64,000 nucleotides of DNA, from contig NZ_CP031963.1 in assembly GCF_003443675.1 (NCBI RefSeq), positions 4,624,501 through 4,688,500 of the forward strand, given 5' to 3'. Both the position numbers and the translations under genes were made by a program. Below, piece after piece: positions 19,840-29,674 of this stretch. The number at the start of each line of letters is the position of its first letter. Within the stretch, counting starts at the first letter, position 1. Below the pieces are notes generated by a model that was given only the letters and a program-made list of their open reading frames with translations, was not told where the DNA came from and searched no databases. The DNA comes from Aquimarina sp. BL5 (GTDB lineage Bacteria > Bacteroidota > Bacteroidia > Flavobacteriales > Flavobacteriaceae).

Positions 19840-19897
19840 GGAAAAATTCCATTATAGAAGGAAAAATTCCAAATATCAATTATTTCTTTTAAATTTG
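19840..19897 (+). promoter_or_regulatory. Two palindromic GGAAAAATTCC sites and a -7 box
   Basis: GGAAAAATTCCA occurs exactly twice, at 19840-19851 and 19860-19871, 20 bases apart (about two helical turns). Each is a near-palindrome (GGAA..TTCC). The second copy covers the place of the -33 element for TAAATTTG at 19890-19897, a -7 match. This arrangement suggests binding of a repressor or activator controlling the nuclease gene at 19916. Confidence 0.55.
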
Positions 19898-19915
19898 TAC
19901 CTCAAAAAAAATGTA

Positions 19916-21295
19916 ATGTCAGAAAAATTATATGCTGTTATTGATGTAGAAACCACCGGTAAAGGCATTAAAGGGAATCGCATTACGGAAATTTGTATTG
20001 TATTGTTACAAGGCAGTACGGTTATAGATAAATTCACTTCTCTGGTAAATCCCGAATGTCATATTCCACCTTTTATTACGGGTCTTACAGGGATTGATAA
20101 TGATATGGTACGAAATGCACCTAGGTTTCACGAAATAGCAGAACGTGTTGTACAGATGACTACAGGAGCCATCTTTGTGGCGCATAATGTAACTTTTGAT
20201 TATAATGTGGTTAGAGGAGAGTTTAAAAACCTCGGGTATTCATTTGTTCGAAAGAAACTTTGTACCGTTCGCTTATCCAGAAAATTAATACCGGGTATGT
20301 TTTCATATAGCTTAGGAAAATTATGCTCTTCTCTTAATATTCCTTTAGAAGATCGACATAGAGCAGAAGGCGATACGGATGCGACTGTGATTCTTTTTCA
20401 ACGAATTCTAAGTCTTGATCCTGAGTTTTTGGTCATTAATAAATTCTTAAATGCACGCTCTAAGGAAGCTACATTACCACCACATCTTAAAGCTGAAAAT
20501 ATAGATACACTCCCAGAAGAAACTGGTATTTACTTATTTAAAGATCAAAAGGGAAAAGTAATATATGCCGGTAAAGCGAAAAACATTAAACAGCGGGTGA
20601 TTAGTCATTTTTATGATAAAAAGAATAAAGAATATGCACTGGGTCAGGCTACATATACGATAGATTATGAGGTAACGGGTAATGAATTAGTTGCTCTATT
20701 ACTAGAATCAGAAAAAATCCAAAAACATTATCCGAAGTTTAACAAAGCTCAGAAAAGACCAGTAGCTCCTTATTGTATTATGTTTTACACGAATAGAAAA
20801 GGAGTGGTCCAATTGGCAATTGATAGATCGCATTCTATAGATCATTCGGTAGAAATATTTTATAGCAGGGCAGAAGCAGTAGAAAAACTTGAACAACTTT
20901 GTGAAGATCATCAATTATGCCCACGATATTGTAGTTTACAGAGTACGACAGAAAAATGTTCTCATTATAAGATTAAGAATTGCAAAGGTATTTGCATAGG
21001 AGAAGAATCTGTTGCCTTGTATAATATGAGAGTCCAAAAAGCTTTATCTTCTTTACGAAGAGATCAAAAGAGTTATTTTATCAAAGAAAAAGGTAGAACA
21101 TTTAATGAGCAAAGCTTCGTAATGATCCAAGATGGTGTTTATAAAGGTTTTGGATATATACAGGAAGATGAACAAATTACTAAGATAGAAGACTTCGATA
21201 ATTTCTTGAATCTTCAGAAACACACCTATCACACTACCAAAATAATCAAAAGCTATCTACGTAAAAATGGAGATAGGAATATCGTTGCAATATAA
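19916..21295 (+). CDS. DnaQ-like 3'-5' exonuclease fused to a UvrC-type GIY-YIG domain
   Basis: Residues 1-175 form a DEDDh exonuclease (AVIDVETTG, then FVAHNVTFD, and HRAEGDTDAT). Residues 195-290 form a GIY-YIG nuclease domain (TGIYLFKDQKGKVIYAGKAK) as in UvrC/Cho. A Cys-rich stretch follows (CPRYCSLQ..CSHYKIKNCKGIC). Such fusions are known and probably act in DNA repair or DNA end processing, with Cho-like incision as the closest analogy. The frame extends to a TTG at 19895, but ATG 19916 is preferred because the -7 box ends at 19897. Upstream lie two palindromic sites. Confidence 0.88.
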   Translation: MSEKLYAVIDVETTGKGIKGNRITEICIVLLQGSTVIDKFTSLVNPECHIPPFITGLTGIDNDMVRNAPRFHEIAERVVQMTTGAIFVAHNVTFDYNVVRGEFKNLGYSFVRKKLCTVRLSRKLIPGMFSYSLGKLCSSLNIPLEDRHRAEGDTDATVILFQRILSLDPEFLVINKFLNARSKEATLPPHLKAENIDTLPEETGIYLFKDQKGKVIYAGKAKNIKQRVISHFYDKKNKEYALGQATYTIDYEVTGNELVALLLESEKIQKHYPKFNKAQKRPVAPYCIMFYTNRKGVVQLAIDRSHSIDHSVEIFYSRAEAVEKLEQLCEDHQLCPRYCSLQSTTEKCSHYKIKNCKGICIGEESVALYNMRVQKALSSLRRDQKSYFIKEKGRTFNEQSFVMIQDGVYKGFGYIQEDEQITKIEDFDNFLNLQKHTYHTTKIIKSYLRKNGDRNIVAI

Positions 21296-21401
21296 ATACT
21301 CTTAATACCTTTTTAGAAACTATAACAAAACAATAAGACCAATGGAGTAAGTAATTTAGTATTTTAACGACACCATGGTTTTAACTAATTATTTGTTTTT
21401 T

Positions 21402-22124
21402 ATGAAAAGTATTATTACCTCAGTAATTGTATTTCTGACTGTATCTATATATGGTCAAAAAACTATTGATTTTACTTCCGAAGATGGATTGACGATAACG
21501 GCCGATGTGTATGAAGCTAAAGACAGTAATCAGTTTATCATTCTTTTTCATCAGGCGGGATGGAGTCGTGGAGAATATCTAGAGATTGCTCCAAAACTTA
21601 CCGAATTAGGATATCATTGTATGGCAGTTGATCAGCGATCTGGAGGTTCCGTAAATGATATAACAAATAAAACGAATGCTGCGGCTAAAACAGAAGGCAA
21701 GCAAACTGAATTTAAAGATGCTTATCAAGATGTGGAATCTGCTATTGCATATGTGAAAAAGACATATAAGCCTGAGAAAATTATTATTTGGGGAAGCTCT
21801 TATTCCTCTTCGTTAGTCTTAAAATATGCAGGAGATCATCCAGATGTTGTGAACGGAGTATTGTCGTTTTCTCCTGGGGAATATTTTGGCGAAAAGAATT
21901 ATATTACTAGCAGTGCTGCTAACATTAAGATTCCGGTATTTATTACTTCTGCACAAAACGAAAAAAAGAGTTGGTCGGGAATCTATGACGCAATTACGTC
22001 GGATAAAAAGCAATTTTTTCTTCCGGAAACAAAAGGAAATCATGGATCAAGAGCGCTTTGGGAGAAATTCTCTGATAATGAAAGTTATTGGGAAGCAGTA
22101 AAGAGTTTTTTAATTAAAATATAA
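21402..22124 (+). CDS. Secreted alpha/beta hydrolase
   Basis: About 240 residues from the preferred start MKSIITSVIVFLTVSIYGQ, a signal peptide; an upstream ATG at 21375 would prefix nine residues. The fold is an alpha/beta hydrolase of the dienelactone hydrolase type: oxyanion region FHQAGWSRGEY, nucleophile elbow GSSYSSS, and a C-terminal GNHGSRALW with the catalytic His. Substrate unknown; periplasmic esterase or thioesterase activity is likely. Single gene. Confidence 0.82.
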   Translation: MKSIITSVIVFLTVSIYGQKTIDFTSEDGLTITADVYEAKDSNQFIILFHQAGWSRGEYLEIAPKLTELGYHCMAVDQRSGGSVNDITNKTNAAAKTEGKQTEFKDAYQDVESAIAYVKKTYKPEKIIIWGSSYSSSLVLKYAGDHPDVVNGVLSFSPGEYFGEKNYITSSAANIKIPVFITSAQNEKKSWSGIYDAITSDKKQFFLPETKGNHGSRALWEKFSDNESYWEAVKSFLIKI

Positions 22125-22531
22125 GTTTATTATTTACTTATATTTAATTGAAGCGTTGAACTAAGCAGTTGAATGTGATTTACGATCATCTAAATAAAGA
22201 TTATAAAATATTTTTCAGCTGTGTTTTAATTCTTTCTTAATGATTTTACGTGAAAAATGAAAAATTAAATCTAGGCATTTCATGGAATCAAGCTAAGATT
22301 TAGTGCGAACCCATACCTTTTTATAAACATAGAAATAAACAAGATTATAAAAGAGGTGATGTATTAAAGGGAGATAAAAATACGAGGTGGGTTATAAAAA
22401 ATGAGGTGTAAAAGGAGGATCCTTACTAATTTTTGTAAGTTTCGTAAATTTTTTAATTGTGTCGTATACTAAATTACGGATTAAAGAGTTGGTTTTAAAA
22501 AACTAACTAACGCAACACACACAAATGTATT
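22125..22531. other. Non-coding leader region upstream of the GH16 gene
   Basis: About 400 bases without a gene. The hexamer GAGGTG occurs three times in the same orientation (22353-22358, 22384-22389, 22403-22408), each in an A-rich context. I see no clear TAnnTTTG box. The region probably contains the promoter and control sites of the GH16 gene. Confidence 0.45.
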
Positions 22532-24463
22532 ATGAAAACCAAGATTTTATTTTTTCTGCTGTTTATAGCCACAGCGTACAATTACGCGCAACCACCTGCC
22601 CCAGCAACAGGATACCGATGGGTTCTCTGGGATCAGTATTCTGATGAGTTTGATGGAAACTCTTTGGATCGATCTAAATGGAGGGATTATTTTCAGGGAT
22701 GGAATGGTAGAGCACCTGCAAAATTCGATCCGTCTACAATTTCGGTTCGAAATGGTGATTTACAAATTAGAAACAAGAAATTAGAAGTACCAGAAGGACA
22801 GTATACCATGGCAGGAGGAGCAGTTCAATCTATAGAGAAAACCGCTCATTTTGGATATTATGAATGTAAATTTAAAGCATCTAGAATAGCCATGTCTACC
22901 ACTTTTTGGATGTCTAATCCTAAGAAACCTATTTTAGGACCCACAAACTTAACAGGTGATTGTGCAAATGATAAATGGAGTCAGGAACTTGATATCTGCG
23001 AAAGTATTGGTGGAGTTTTTAATGGGGGTTCTAAGTTTAGAACACAGATGAATTTTAACACGCATTATCGATACATAGACTGTAATGGTGCTCCAGAAGT
23101 TTTTTATTCTGCAGGGAATAATGCGGTAGAAGGCAACGGGCAGGATGCAGATGCGGATTTAATTGGTAGTGAGTCTTGGGAGGATTATCATACGTATGGA
23201 TGCTATTGGAAAGACAATAAAACTTTTGACTTTTATGTAGACGATAAATTCGCAGGAACAGTTATAGGAAGAACAGATGTTGTAGATGAGCCATTTACGG
23301 AACCTATGGGAATTAATATGGTAACCGAGACTTACAATTGGGCAACACCATATCCTAATGATGATCAATTGGCTGATAATGCAATTAATACTTCTTATTA
23401 TGATTGGATACGTTCGTATAGATTACTGCCCATCTTAGAACCAGAATTTTCAGGAAATGGAGACGTGCAGATTCCTAATGGTGATTTTGAAACAGGAAAC
23501 CTGAGTGGTTGGACTGGCTGGGGTGGTACTATAAGAGATATAACAGCTACAAATGCGTATGAAGGAGGTTTTGCAGGTCATATCAAAGGAGCCGGAGCAC
23601 ACGAAAAAGAGGTTTCTCTTAGGCCAAATACACAATACGTGTTATCCGCTTATATAAAAGTAGCCAGCGGGAATATCATATTTGGAATTAAAGAAAATAC
23701 TGCAAATGCGCAGGCTATAGCAAGTACTACATTAAATAATACTGAGTATCAGAAAGTAGAACTAAGTTTTACGACAGGTTCAGAAACAAATCTGAAACTC
23801 TTCCTGTTTGCGCAACAAGCTACAGATGAGGGTTTTGGGGATAATTTCGAAATTACCAGCTTAGGTGGTGATAATAGACCAACAAAGCCGGCAATCTTTA
23901 CAGAAGAGTTTAGCTTTGTAAATGATCCAGTTTTAAATGCTCAAGGAAATCAATTAAACTTATCCTATACATATAAAGCAAATATAGATCGAGAACTACA
24001 AATTCATATATATAATAGTGCCAGTGTAGAAGTGTTTACCCAAAAAATGGATGCTCTAGAAGGATATGGTGTTAATGATTTAAATATTGATATTGGTAGT
24101 GATTTGCCAGCAGATAATTATGCAATTGTTGTGGATTTGAGACCTATTGACGGTGCTGATTCAGAAATTATTGATTCAGATGCTACTGATAATGCAGTAT
24201 TGTCGGTAACTGATTTAGAAGAAGATGTGTTTTCTGTGGAATTATACCCAAATCCAGCTAGCTCTGTGGTGTATTTTAACACAGAAAAGAGTGCTGAGGT
24301 TACTTCTGTAGATATCTATGATATGTTAGGTAAAAAGCAATTGAGCACAAGTATAAAAGAAAATGAAAAAGAGTTAGATATTAGTACATTAACTAAGGGA
24401 GTGTATTTTGTTACTTTCCGAATAGGTAAAACGAAATCCACTGTTAAGATGCTTGTAGAGTAA
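22532..24463 (+). CDS. GH16 glycoside hydrolase (agarase/porphyranase/carrageenase group) with CBM and T9SS tail
   Basis: 643 residues. Signal peptide 1-19; GH16 domain about 25-300 with catalytic ELDICES (Glu152, Asp154, Glu157) and SDEFDGNSLD and YHTYGCYW motifs; CBM4/9-like jelly-roll module about 315-450 (IPNGDFETGNLSGW); a linker Ig-like region; and a T9SS sorting domain at the end (YPNPASSVVYF). GH16 enzymes of this layout hydrolyse agar, porphyran or carrageenan from red algae; the exact substrate cannot be read from sequence by eye. Exported to the cell surface or medium. Confidence 0.9.
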   Translation: MKTKILFFLLFIATAYNYAQPPAPATGYRWVLWDQYSDEFDGNSLDRSKWRDYFQGWNGRAPAKFDPSTISVRNGDLQIRNKKLEVPEGQYTMAGGAVQSIEKTAHFGYYECKFKASRIAMSTTFWMSNPKKPILGPTNLTGDCANDKWSQELDICESIGGVFNGGSKFRTQMNFNTHYRYIDCNGAPEVFYSAGNNAVEGNGQDADADLIGSESWEDYHTYGCYWKDNKTFDFYVDDKFAGTVIGRTDVVDEPFTEPMGINMVTETYNWATPYPNDDQLADNAINTSYYDWIRSYRLLPILEPEFSGNGDVQIPNGDFETGNLSGWTGWGGTIRDITATNAYEGGFAGHIKGAGAHEKEVSLRPNTQYVLSAYIKVASGNIIFGIKENTANAQAIASTTLNNTEYQKVELSFTTGSETNLKLFLFAQQATDEGFGDNFEITSLGGDNRPTKPAIFTEEFSFVNDPVLNAQGNQLNLSYTYKANIDRELQIHIYNSASVEVFTQKMDALEGYGVNDLNIDIGSDLPADNYAIVVDLRPIDGADSEIIDSDATDNAVLSVTDLEEDVFSVELYPNPASSVVYFNTEKSAEVTSVDIYDMLGKKQLSTSIKENEKELDISTLTKGVYFVTFRIGKTKSTVKMLVE

Positions 24464-24496
24464 TGAAAGCATATCTTTTTAATGTATAGATATTAG

Positions 24497-24530
24497 AAAA
24501 GGCTGATGTTATAAAACACCAGCCTTTTTT
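24497..24530. terminator. Bidirectional terminator between GH16 and gcvP
   Basis: AAAAGGCTG pairs with CAGCCTTTT, extended by TGTT/AACA after one mismatch, with T-runs on both strands. It lies between the convergent ends at 24463 and 24560. Confidence 0.85.
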
Positions 24531-24559
24531 AGTATGTATTTGATTTGTAATAAGAAAAA

Positions 24560-27412
24560 CTATACCTCTTCCATATATTCCTCAATAGGAGCACAGGTAC
24601 AAATAAGATTTCTATCTCCATAAGCATCATCTACACGTCTTACTGTTGGCCAGAATTTGTTATCTGCTACATATGATAATGGATACGCAGCTTGTTCTCT
24701 GCTATAAGGAAAATCCCAAGAGTTTGCTGTTAACATAGCCAAGGTGTGTGGCGCATTTTTCATTACATTATCAGGGTTATCGGCCGTCGCTTCTGCAATT
24801 TCCTGACGGATACTAATCATAGCATCACAAAAACGATCTAGTTCTGCTTTACTTTCACTTTCTGTTGGTTCAATCATAATTGTTCCTGCAACAGGGAAAG
24901 AAACCGTAGGCGCGTGAAATCCGTAGTCCATTAATCGCTTAGCGATATCTGTTACTTCGATTCCATTTGCTTTAAACGGGCGACAATCTATAATCATTTC
25001 GTGAGCAGCACGATCGCGTTCTCCAGAATATAAGGTACTGTAATGTCCATCTAGTCGCTCCTTGATATAATTAGCGTTCAGGATAGCATATTCTGTAGAT
25101 TCTCTAAGACCTTCTTCGCCTAACATGGTAATGTATCCATAAGATATCAAGCACGCTAATGCTGATCCCCAAGGTGCCGCAGAAATAGCAGTAATTGCTT
25201 GATCTCCTCCTGTAGTAATAACAGGGTTGCCAGGTAAAAAAGGCACCAGTTGTTTTGCAACACAGATAGGTCCTACACCTGGTCCTCCACCTCCGTGAGG
25301 AATAGCAAATGTTTTATGAAGATTTAAGTGACATACATCTGCGCCAATAGCTCCCGGATGTGTTAATCCTACTTGAGCGTTCATATTAGCGCCATCCATA
25401 TATACTTGTCCACCGTTATCGTGGATGATTTTAGTAATCTCTTTAATTGCGGATTCGTAAACTCCGTGAGTAGAAGGGTACGTTACCATTAATGCAGAAA
25501 GATTGTCTTTGTATTTTTCTGCTTTTTCTTTTAGATCTTCTACATCTATATTTCCTTCTTCGGTAGCTTTTGTTACTACTACTTTCATTCCAGCCATCAC
25601 TGCTGATGCAGGGTTGGTACCATGAGCAGAAGAAGGGATTAGACAAATGTTTCTGTGATGATCTCCTCTAGATTCGTGATATGCACGAATGACCATTAAG
25701 CCAGCAAATTCTCCCTGCGCTCCTGAGTTAGGTTGTAGAGAAGTTCCCGAGAAACCTGTGATTTCCGTTAGTTGATCTTCTAGCTTGTTTAGTACTTCCT
25801 GATATCCTTGTGCCTGTTCTATAGGAACTAATGGATGAATATTTCCCCATTGTGGATTACTTAAGGGTAGCATTTCTGATGCAGCATTAAGCTTCATTGT
25901 ACAAGAACCTAACGGAATCATGGAATGATTTAAAGAAAGGTCTTTGCGTTCCAGCTTTTTGATATAACGCATCAATTCTGTTTCAGAATGATAGGTGTTA
26001 AATACTTCATTCGTTAAGAATTCAGTATTTCGTTTTATTGTATCCGGAATAGTTACCGAATTATTATTTATACTTATTTCTATACTTTCTTTTCCGGCTG
26101 CTTTTGCAAAAATCGATACAATAGTATTTAAATCTTTAATTGTTGTAGCTTCATTTAAAGAGATAGATACTGTTTCAGTATCTGGATAGTAGAAATTTAC
26201 CTGTTGCGCTTCAGCTATTTCTTTAATTTTGCTTGAATCAGCTTTAATTCGAATCGTGTCAAAGAACACTGTATTTAATTGTTGGTATCCTAATGATTCG
26301 ATAGCATTGGCTAGCTCAGTTGCTGAGGTATTTACTTTATTCGCGATGTATTGTAACCCATCCTTACCGTGATATACAGCATACATTCCTGCCATAACCG
26401 CCAGTAATACCTGAGCCGTACAGATGTTAGAAGTTGCTTTATCTCTTTTAATATGTTGCTCACGGGTTTGTAGTGCCATACGTAAGGCACGATTCCCATT
26501 CATATCTTGAGTAACTCCAATGATTCTACCAGGAATATTTCTTTTGTATTCCTCTCTGGTTGCAAAATATGCTGCGTGAGGTCCTCCATATCCTAATGGA
26601 ATTCCAAATCGTTGTGTAGTACCTACTACTACATCTGCATCAAAACTACCAGGAGACTTAAGTGATACAAGACTAAGAATATCAGCAGCGACTGCTACCT
26701 TAATTTCTGACTGATGTGCATTTTCTACAAAAGCTGCATAATCAAATACTTGACCGGATACACCTGGATATTGTAAAATTGCACCATAAAAGCCTGTCGA
26801 AAAATCAAATTTTGTATGATCACCTATTACCAGTTCAATACCTAATGGAATTGCTCGGGTTTTTAATAAAGAAAGTGTTTGCGGTAGTATTTCTTCCGAA
26901 ACGAAAAACTTATGAATATTTTCTTTTTTCTGCGCTCTGGATCTAACTGCAAATAGCATGGTCATTGCTTCTGCGGCTGCAGTGCTTTCATCAAGCAAAG
27001 AGGCATTGGCTAATTCCATTCCAGTAAGATCACAAACCATAGTTTGATAATTTAACAATGCTTCTAATCTACCTTGAGCAATTTCAGCCTGATATGGTGT
27101 GTAGGCGGTATACCATCCTGGATTTTCTAAGATGTTACGTTGTATTACTGCTGGCAAACTTGCTTCGTGATATCCTAAACCAATGTAGGTTTTAAACACT
27201 TTATTTTTAGCAGCTAACTGCTGGATATGAGCAGAATACTCTTGCTCGCTCATGGCCTCGTCAAGTTTTAGCGGGGCTTTTAGTAGAATGTCATCAGGGA
27301 CAGTTTCGTGGATAAGTTGATCCATAGAATCAGCCTTGATTGTATTCAGCATATTATCTAGGTCCTTTTCTGAAGGACCAATATGACGCAGTTTAAATGA
27401 GTCAGTTTTCAT
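24560..27412 (-). CDS. gcvP: Glycine dehydrogenase (decarboxylating), P-protein
   Basis: About 950 residues, the length of the full-size single-chain P-protein of the glycine cleavage system, which decarboxylates glycine and passes the aminomethyl group to the H-protein lipoyl arm. N- and C-terminal halves are both present; the PLP-binding lysine lies in [14 protein letters not shown] and the Gly-rich loop [11 protein letters not shown] follows. The frame extends to 27451, but a -7 box at 27441-27448 lies in that stretch and [13 protein letters not shown] at 27412 matches family starts. Partners gcvT and gcvH are not in the window. Confidence 0.97.
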   Translation of the reverse strand: MKTDSFKLRHIGPSEKDLDNMLNTIKADSMDQLIHETVPDDILLKAPLKLDEAMSEQEYSAHIQQLAAKNKVFKTYIGLGYHEASLPAVIQRNILENPGWYTAYTPYQAEIAQGRLEALLNYQTMVCDLTGMELANASLLDESTAAAEAMTMLFAVRSRAQKKENIHKFFVSEEILPQTLSLLKTRAIPLGIELVIGDHTKFDFSTGFYGAILQYPGVSGQVFDYAAFVENAHQSEIKVAVAADILSLVSLKSPGSFDADVVVGTTQRFGIPLGYGGPHAAYFATREEYKRNIPGRIIGVTQDMNGNRALRMALQTREQHIKRDKATSNICTAQVLLAVMAGMYAVYHGKDGLQYIANKVNTSATELANAIESLGYQQLNTVFFDTIRIKADSSKIKEIAEAQQVNFYYPDTETVSISLNEATTIKDLNTIVSIFAKAAGKESIEISINNNSVTIPDTIKRNTEFLTNEVFNTYHSETELMRYIKKLERKDLSLNHSMIPLGSCTMKLNAASEMLPLSNPQWGNIHPLVPIEQAQGYQEVLNKLEDQLTEITGFSGTSLQPNSGAQGEFAGLMVIRAYHESRGDHHRNICLIPSSAHGTNPASAVMAGMKVVVTKATEEGNIDVEDLKEKAEKYKDNLSALMVTYPSTHGVYESAIKEITKIIHDNGGQVYMDGANMNAQVGLTHPGAIGADVCHLNLHKTFAIPHGGGGPGVGPICVAKQLVPFLPGNPVITTGGDQAITAISAAPWGSALACLISYGYITMLGEEGLRESTEYAILNANYIKERLDGHYSTLYSGERDRAAHEMIIDCRPFKANGIEVTDIAKRLMDYGFHAPTVSFPVAGTIMIEPTESESKAELDRFCDAMISIRQEIAEATADNPDNVMKNAPHTLAMLTANSWDFPYSREQAAYPLSYVADNKFWPTVRRVDDAYGDRNLICTCAPIEEYMEEV

Positions 27413-27440
27413 AGCAAAAAAACAGTTGAGATTGAAAGCG

Positions 27441-27448
27441 CAAAAGTA
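27441..27448 (-). promoter_or_regulatory. -7 box of the gcvP promoter (TACTTTTG)
   Basis: On the minus strand TACTTTTG fits TAnnTTTG, placing the transcription start near 27434 and a leader of about 20 bases before ATG 27412. A TTG 24 bases upstream is a slightly distant -33 candidate. It supports the shorter gcvP start. Confidence 0.6.
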
Positions 27449-27547
27449 CATATTTAATCCCTAAAATTTTCACAATAAATTAACCTAACCCTACCAAGTT
27501 TTTAACCAATTTACACTGTTATTAACAGATTCCCCTAAATTAGCAGT

Positions 27548-28375
27548 GTGAAAACCCTAAAAAGTATATTTAGTTTTTATGTAAATAGTAGTATCCATGT
27601 GGCACTAGCTGTGACATCCTTAGTTAAACTTACTTTTTTAAAGTTCGAAATTTTAGGTGGAGACGCGTATATATATTTCAGTTTTGTTGGTGCTATTGTA
27701 GCGTATAATTTTGTGAAGTATGCTAATATCTCGGAATTATATCACCGGCGATTGACAAAATCAATGAATGGCATCAAAATATTAACTGCTGTTTGTGCTA
27801 TAATTTTCTTGTATTTTGGGTATCAGCTGTCGATAGATACGTTGATCTGGATGTTGCCTTTTGTGTTACTAACAATTCTTTATACGGTTCCTATTTTTCC
27901 AAATAAAAAGAACTTAAGAAGTGTAGCGGGAATTAAGATTTTTATTATCGGTGTTACTTGGACTGGAATTACCGTATTGATACCTATTATATATGCCGAA
28001 GGGGGTTTAGAGTTTAATATGATTATAGAGATCATACAGCGTTTTTTATTTGTTGTAGTGATCATGCTCCCCTTTGAAATCAGAGATTTGGAATATGACG
28101 GAAAAGAATTAGAAACGATCCCTCAGAAAATAGGTATTACAAGAACTAAGGTTTTTGGGAGTATTTTGTTGGTGGTTTTTTTACTAGTTACTGTGTTTAA
28201 AGGCGAGCTTTTTTCTACAGAAATTCTAAGTACTGTATCTATTACTATTATTAGTTTATTATTTTTATGGGGTACCGATAAAAAACAATCGGAATACTTT
28301 TGTTCCTTTTGGGTCGAAAGTATTCCGATTATGTGGTTGTTTATATGGGTTTTGATGCAAAATTTATTCGGCTAA
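27548..28375 (+). CDS. UbiA-like membrane protein
   Basis: 275 residues with about eight hydrophobic segments. The cytoplasmic loop IRDLEYDGKELETIPQKIG resembles the second Asp-rich motif of UbiA prenyltransferases (DxxxD followed by TxPxxxG), while the first Asp-rich motif is weak (NFVKYANISELYHRR). It may therefore be a divergent prenyltransferase or a relative without activity. The start codon is GTG at 27548. It is divergent from gcvP and converges with the small gene ending at 28364, overlapping by 12 bases. Confidence 0.75.
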   Translation: MKTLKSIFSFYVNSSIHVALAVTSLVKLTFLKFEILGGDAYIYFSFVGAIVAYNFVKYANISELYHRRLTKSMNGIKILTAVCAIIFLYFGYQLSIDTLIWMLPFVLLTILYTVPIFPNKKNLRSVAGIKIFIIGVTWTGITVLIPIIYAEGGLEFNMIIEIIQRFLFVVVIMLPFEIRDLEYDGKELETIPQKIGITRTKVFGSILLVVFLLVTVFKGELFSTEILSTVSITIISLLFLWGTDKKQSEYFCSFWVESIPIMWLFIWVLMQNLFG

Positions 28376-28618
28376 TTCTTTTCGTAGTTGTTCCTTCATT
28401 TGTTCTTTTTTAGAGGGTTCGATAATTTGTAGTTTAGATTTTTTAATTGCTTTAGTAAGCTTATTATTCCTTTTAGAATATGCTCTTGTTACTGTGCAAT
28501 ACATTAACCTGATATTCAATTTAATGAGGTCCATAATGGATGCCTCACCATATTGATTTTTATCACAGATAAACTTTGCTTCCTCACAGGAAACTAATAA
28601 ATTATTACTTGTTTTCAT
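28364..28618 (-). CDS. Degenerate paralogue of the ZAS-like sigma partner
   Basis: 84 residues, clearly paralogous to the neighbour at 28660-28920 (shared SCxxAxxICDKNQYxEAS and LTK/LTN segments). Cys11 and Cys41 are kept, but the positions of the zinc-binding His37 and Cys44 are Arg37 and Thr44, so it probably no longer binds zinc. It lies 41 bases after its paralogue in the sigma factor operon. It may act as a decoy, a redox-insensitive anti-sigma or be decaying; function unknown. Confidence 0.7.
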   Translation of the reverse strand: MKTSNNLLVSCEEAKFICDKNQYGEASIMDLIKLNIRLMYCTVTRAYSKRNNKLTKAIKKSKLQIIEPSKKEQMKEQLRKELAE

Positions 28619-28659
28619 TACAATTTTAAAATACTTTTATTTTGGGGTTACTAACTTAT

Positions 28660-28920
28660 TTATTCATGCTCTGCCATTTTTTTCTTTAATTGTTCTTTCA
28701 TTGCATCCTTAGCCGATTGGTTGATACTTATGACTTTAGGATCTTTGACCAAATTAGTTAGTTTCGTATTCTTTGACGAATATTTTCTACAAGCCTTACA
28801 ATAAATTAAATGAATATTTAATTTTACTTTCTCCCAAAAAGAGGCTTCCTTATATTGATTTTTATCGCAAATGTGATTGGCATTATCACAGCTTACAAAT
28901 ATTTTGTTTTCTTTACTCAT
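28660..28920 (-). CDS. Small ZAS-like putative anti-sigma factor
   Basis: 86 residues, no membrane segment. It has Cys11 and then, 25 residues on, His37-x3-Cys41-x2-Cys44 (HLIYCKAC). That spacing matches the zinc-binding anti-sigma (ZAS) signature H/C-x25-H-x3-C-x2-C of RsrA/ChrR-type proteins. The gene starts 4 bases after the ECF sigma gene, the usual position of a cognate anti-sigma. A soluble redox- or stress-responsive anti-sigma role is inferred. Confidence 0.75.
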   Translation of the reverse strand: MSKENKIFVSCDNANHICDKNQYKEASFWEKVKLNIHLIYCKACRKYSSKNTKLTNLVKDPKVISINQSAKDAMKEQLKKKMAEHE

Positions 28921-28924
28921 TTTA

Positions 28925-29479
28925 TTAAAACCAGTTTTTTTCCAAGCACCCTGCCATCGCTGTACGTGCTCGATGTATGATTACCCATAAGTTAGACGCA
29001 GTAATATCGAATTCATTACAGATCGCTTCTGTATCAAATCCTTGAATCGTTTTCATAGAGAAAATACGAGCTTGTTTCTCTGGTAATTTATCAAGACAAT
29101 CATGGATGGCAATTCCTAATTCTTTATTCTCAATTTTACCTTCGGCGTTTTGATCAAAGGGATCCGCTACTCTTTCTTCTAGCCAATCTCCTTCGGTCTC
29201 ACCGTCGTTAGCGTAATTGATACGCACTTCTGCTTTACCTTTATTACTATTTATTTTCCTGTAATGATCAATGATTTTTCTTTTGAGGATCGAAATAAGC
29301 CAAGTACGTTCACTGGCTTCTCCTTTAAAGTTTTTCATTGATTTAAGACCTGCAAAAAAGGTCTCCTGCACTAAATCTTGTGCAATTTCCCTATCATCAA
29401 CCCTGACTATCGTATAGTTAAACAAGTAGTCACTGTATTTATCTATCCACGAATTGGGGTCTATTGTGTTTGTCGACAT
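28925..29479 (-). CDS. ECF-type RNA polymerase sigma factor
   Basis: 184 residues with sigma region 2 (SDYLFNYTIVRV..AQDLVQETFFAGLKSM..FKGEASERTWLISILKRKIID) and region 4 (LPEKQARIFSMKTIQGFDTEAICNEF..ASNLWVIIHRART). This is a normal two-domain ECF sigma. It is preceded by a -7 box at 29501-29508 and heads an operon with two small ZAS-like proteins. Its regulon is not evident from the window. Confidence 0.92.
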   Translation of the reverse strand: MSTNTIDPNSWIDKYSDYLFNYTIVRVDDREIAQDLVQETFFAGLKSMKNFKGEASERTWLISILKRKIIDHYRKINSNKGKAEVRINYANDGETEGDWLEERVADPFDQNAEGKIENKELGIAIHDCLDKLPEKQARIFSMKTIQGFDTEAICNEFDITASNLWVIIHRARTAMAGCLEKNWF

Positions 29480-29500
29480 AGTGTATTAGCTCTTTTCCTC

Positions 29501-29508
29501 AAAAATAG
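29501..29508 (-). promoter_or_regulatory. -7 box of the sigma operon (TATTTTTG)
   Basis: Minus-strand TATTTTTG fits the housekeeping consensus TAnnTTTG, 22 bases before the ATG at 29479. No clear TTG is seen at -33. It implies at least partial transcription by the main sigma factor. Confidence 0.5.
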
Positions 29509-29674
29509 GATAAAAAGTTGAATCTTAAATAAGTTTAAACCATTGAATTGTAGAAGAATTTGCAAAAGAAACCATACGATATATAGGTGTAGGCATTTTT
29601 CTTTGAATGTATTTGTGATTTATGACTACTGTTATGATTCGATAAAAACAGCTGTATGCAATAGTTAAAGATAA

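Noticed and set aside
19916..21295. Exonuclease/GIY-YIG protein considered as a homing endonuclease or UvrC
   Set aside because: The exonuclease domain is N-terminal, UvrB-binding and C-terminal UvrC nuclease domains are missing, and no intron or phage context is seen.
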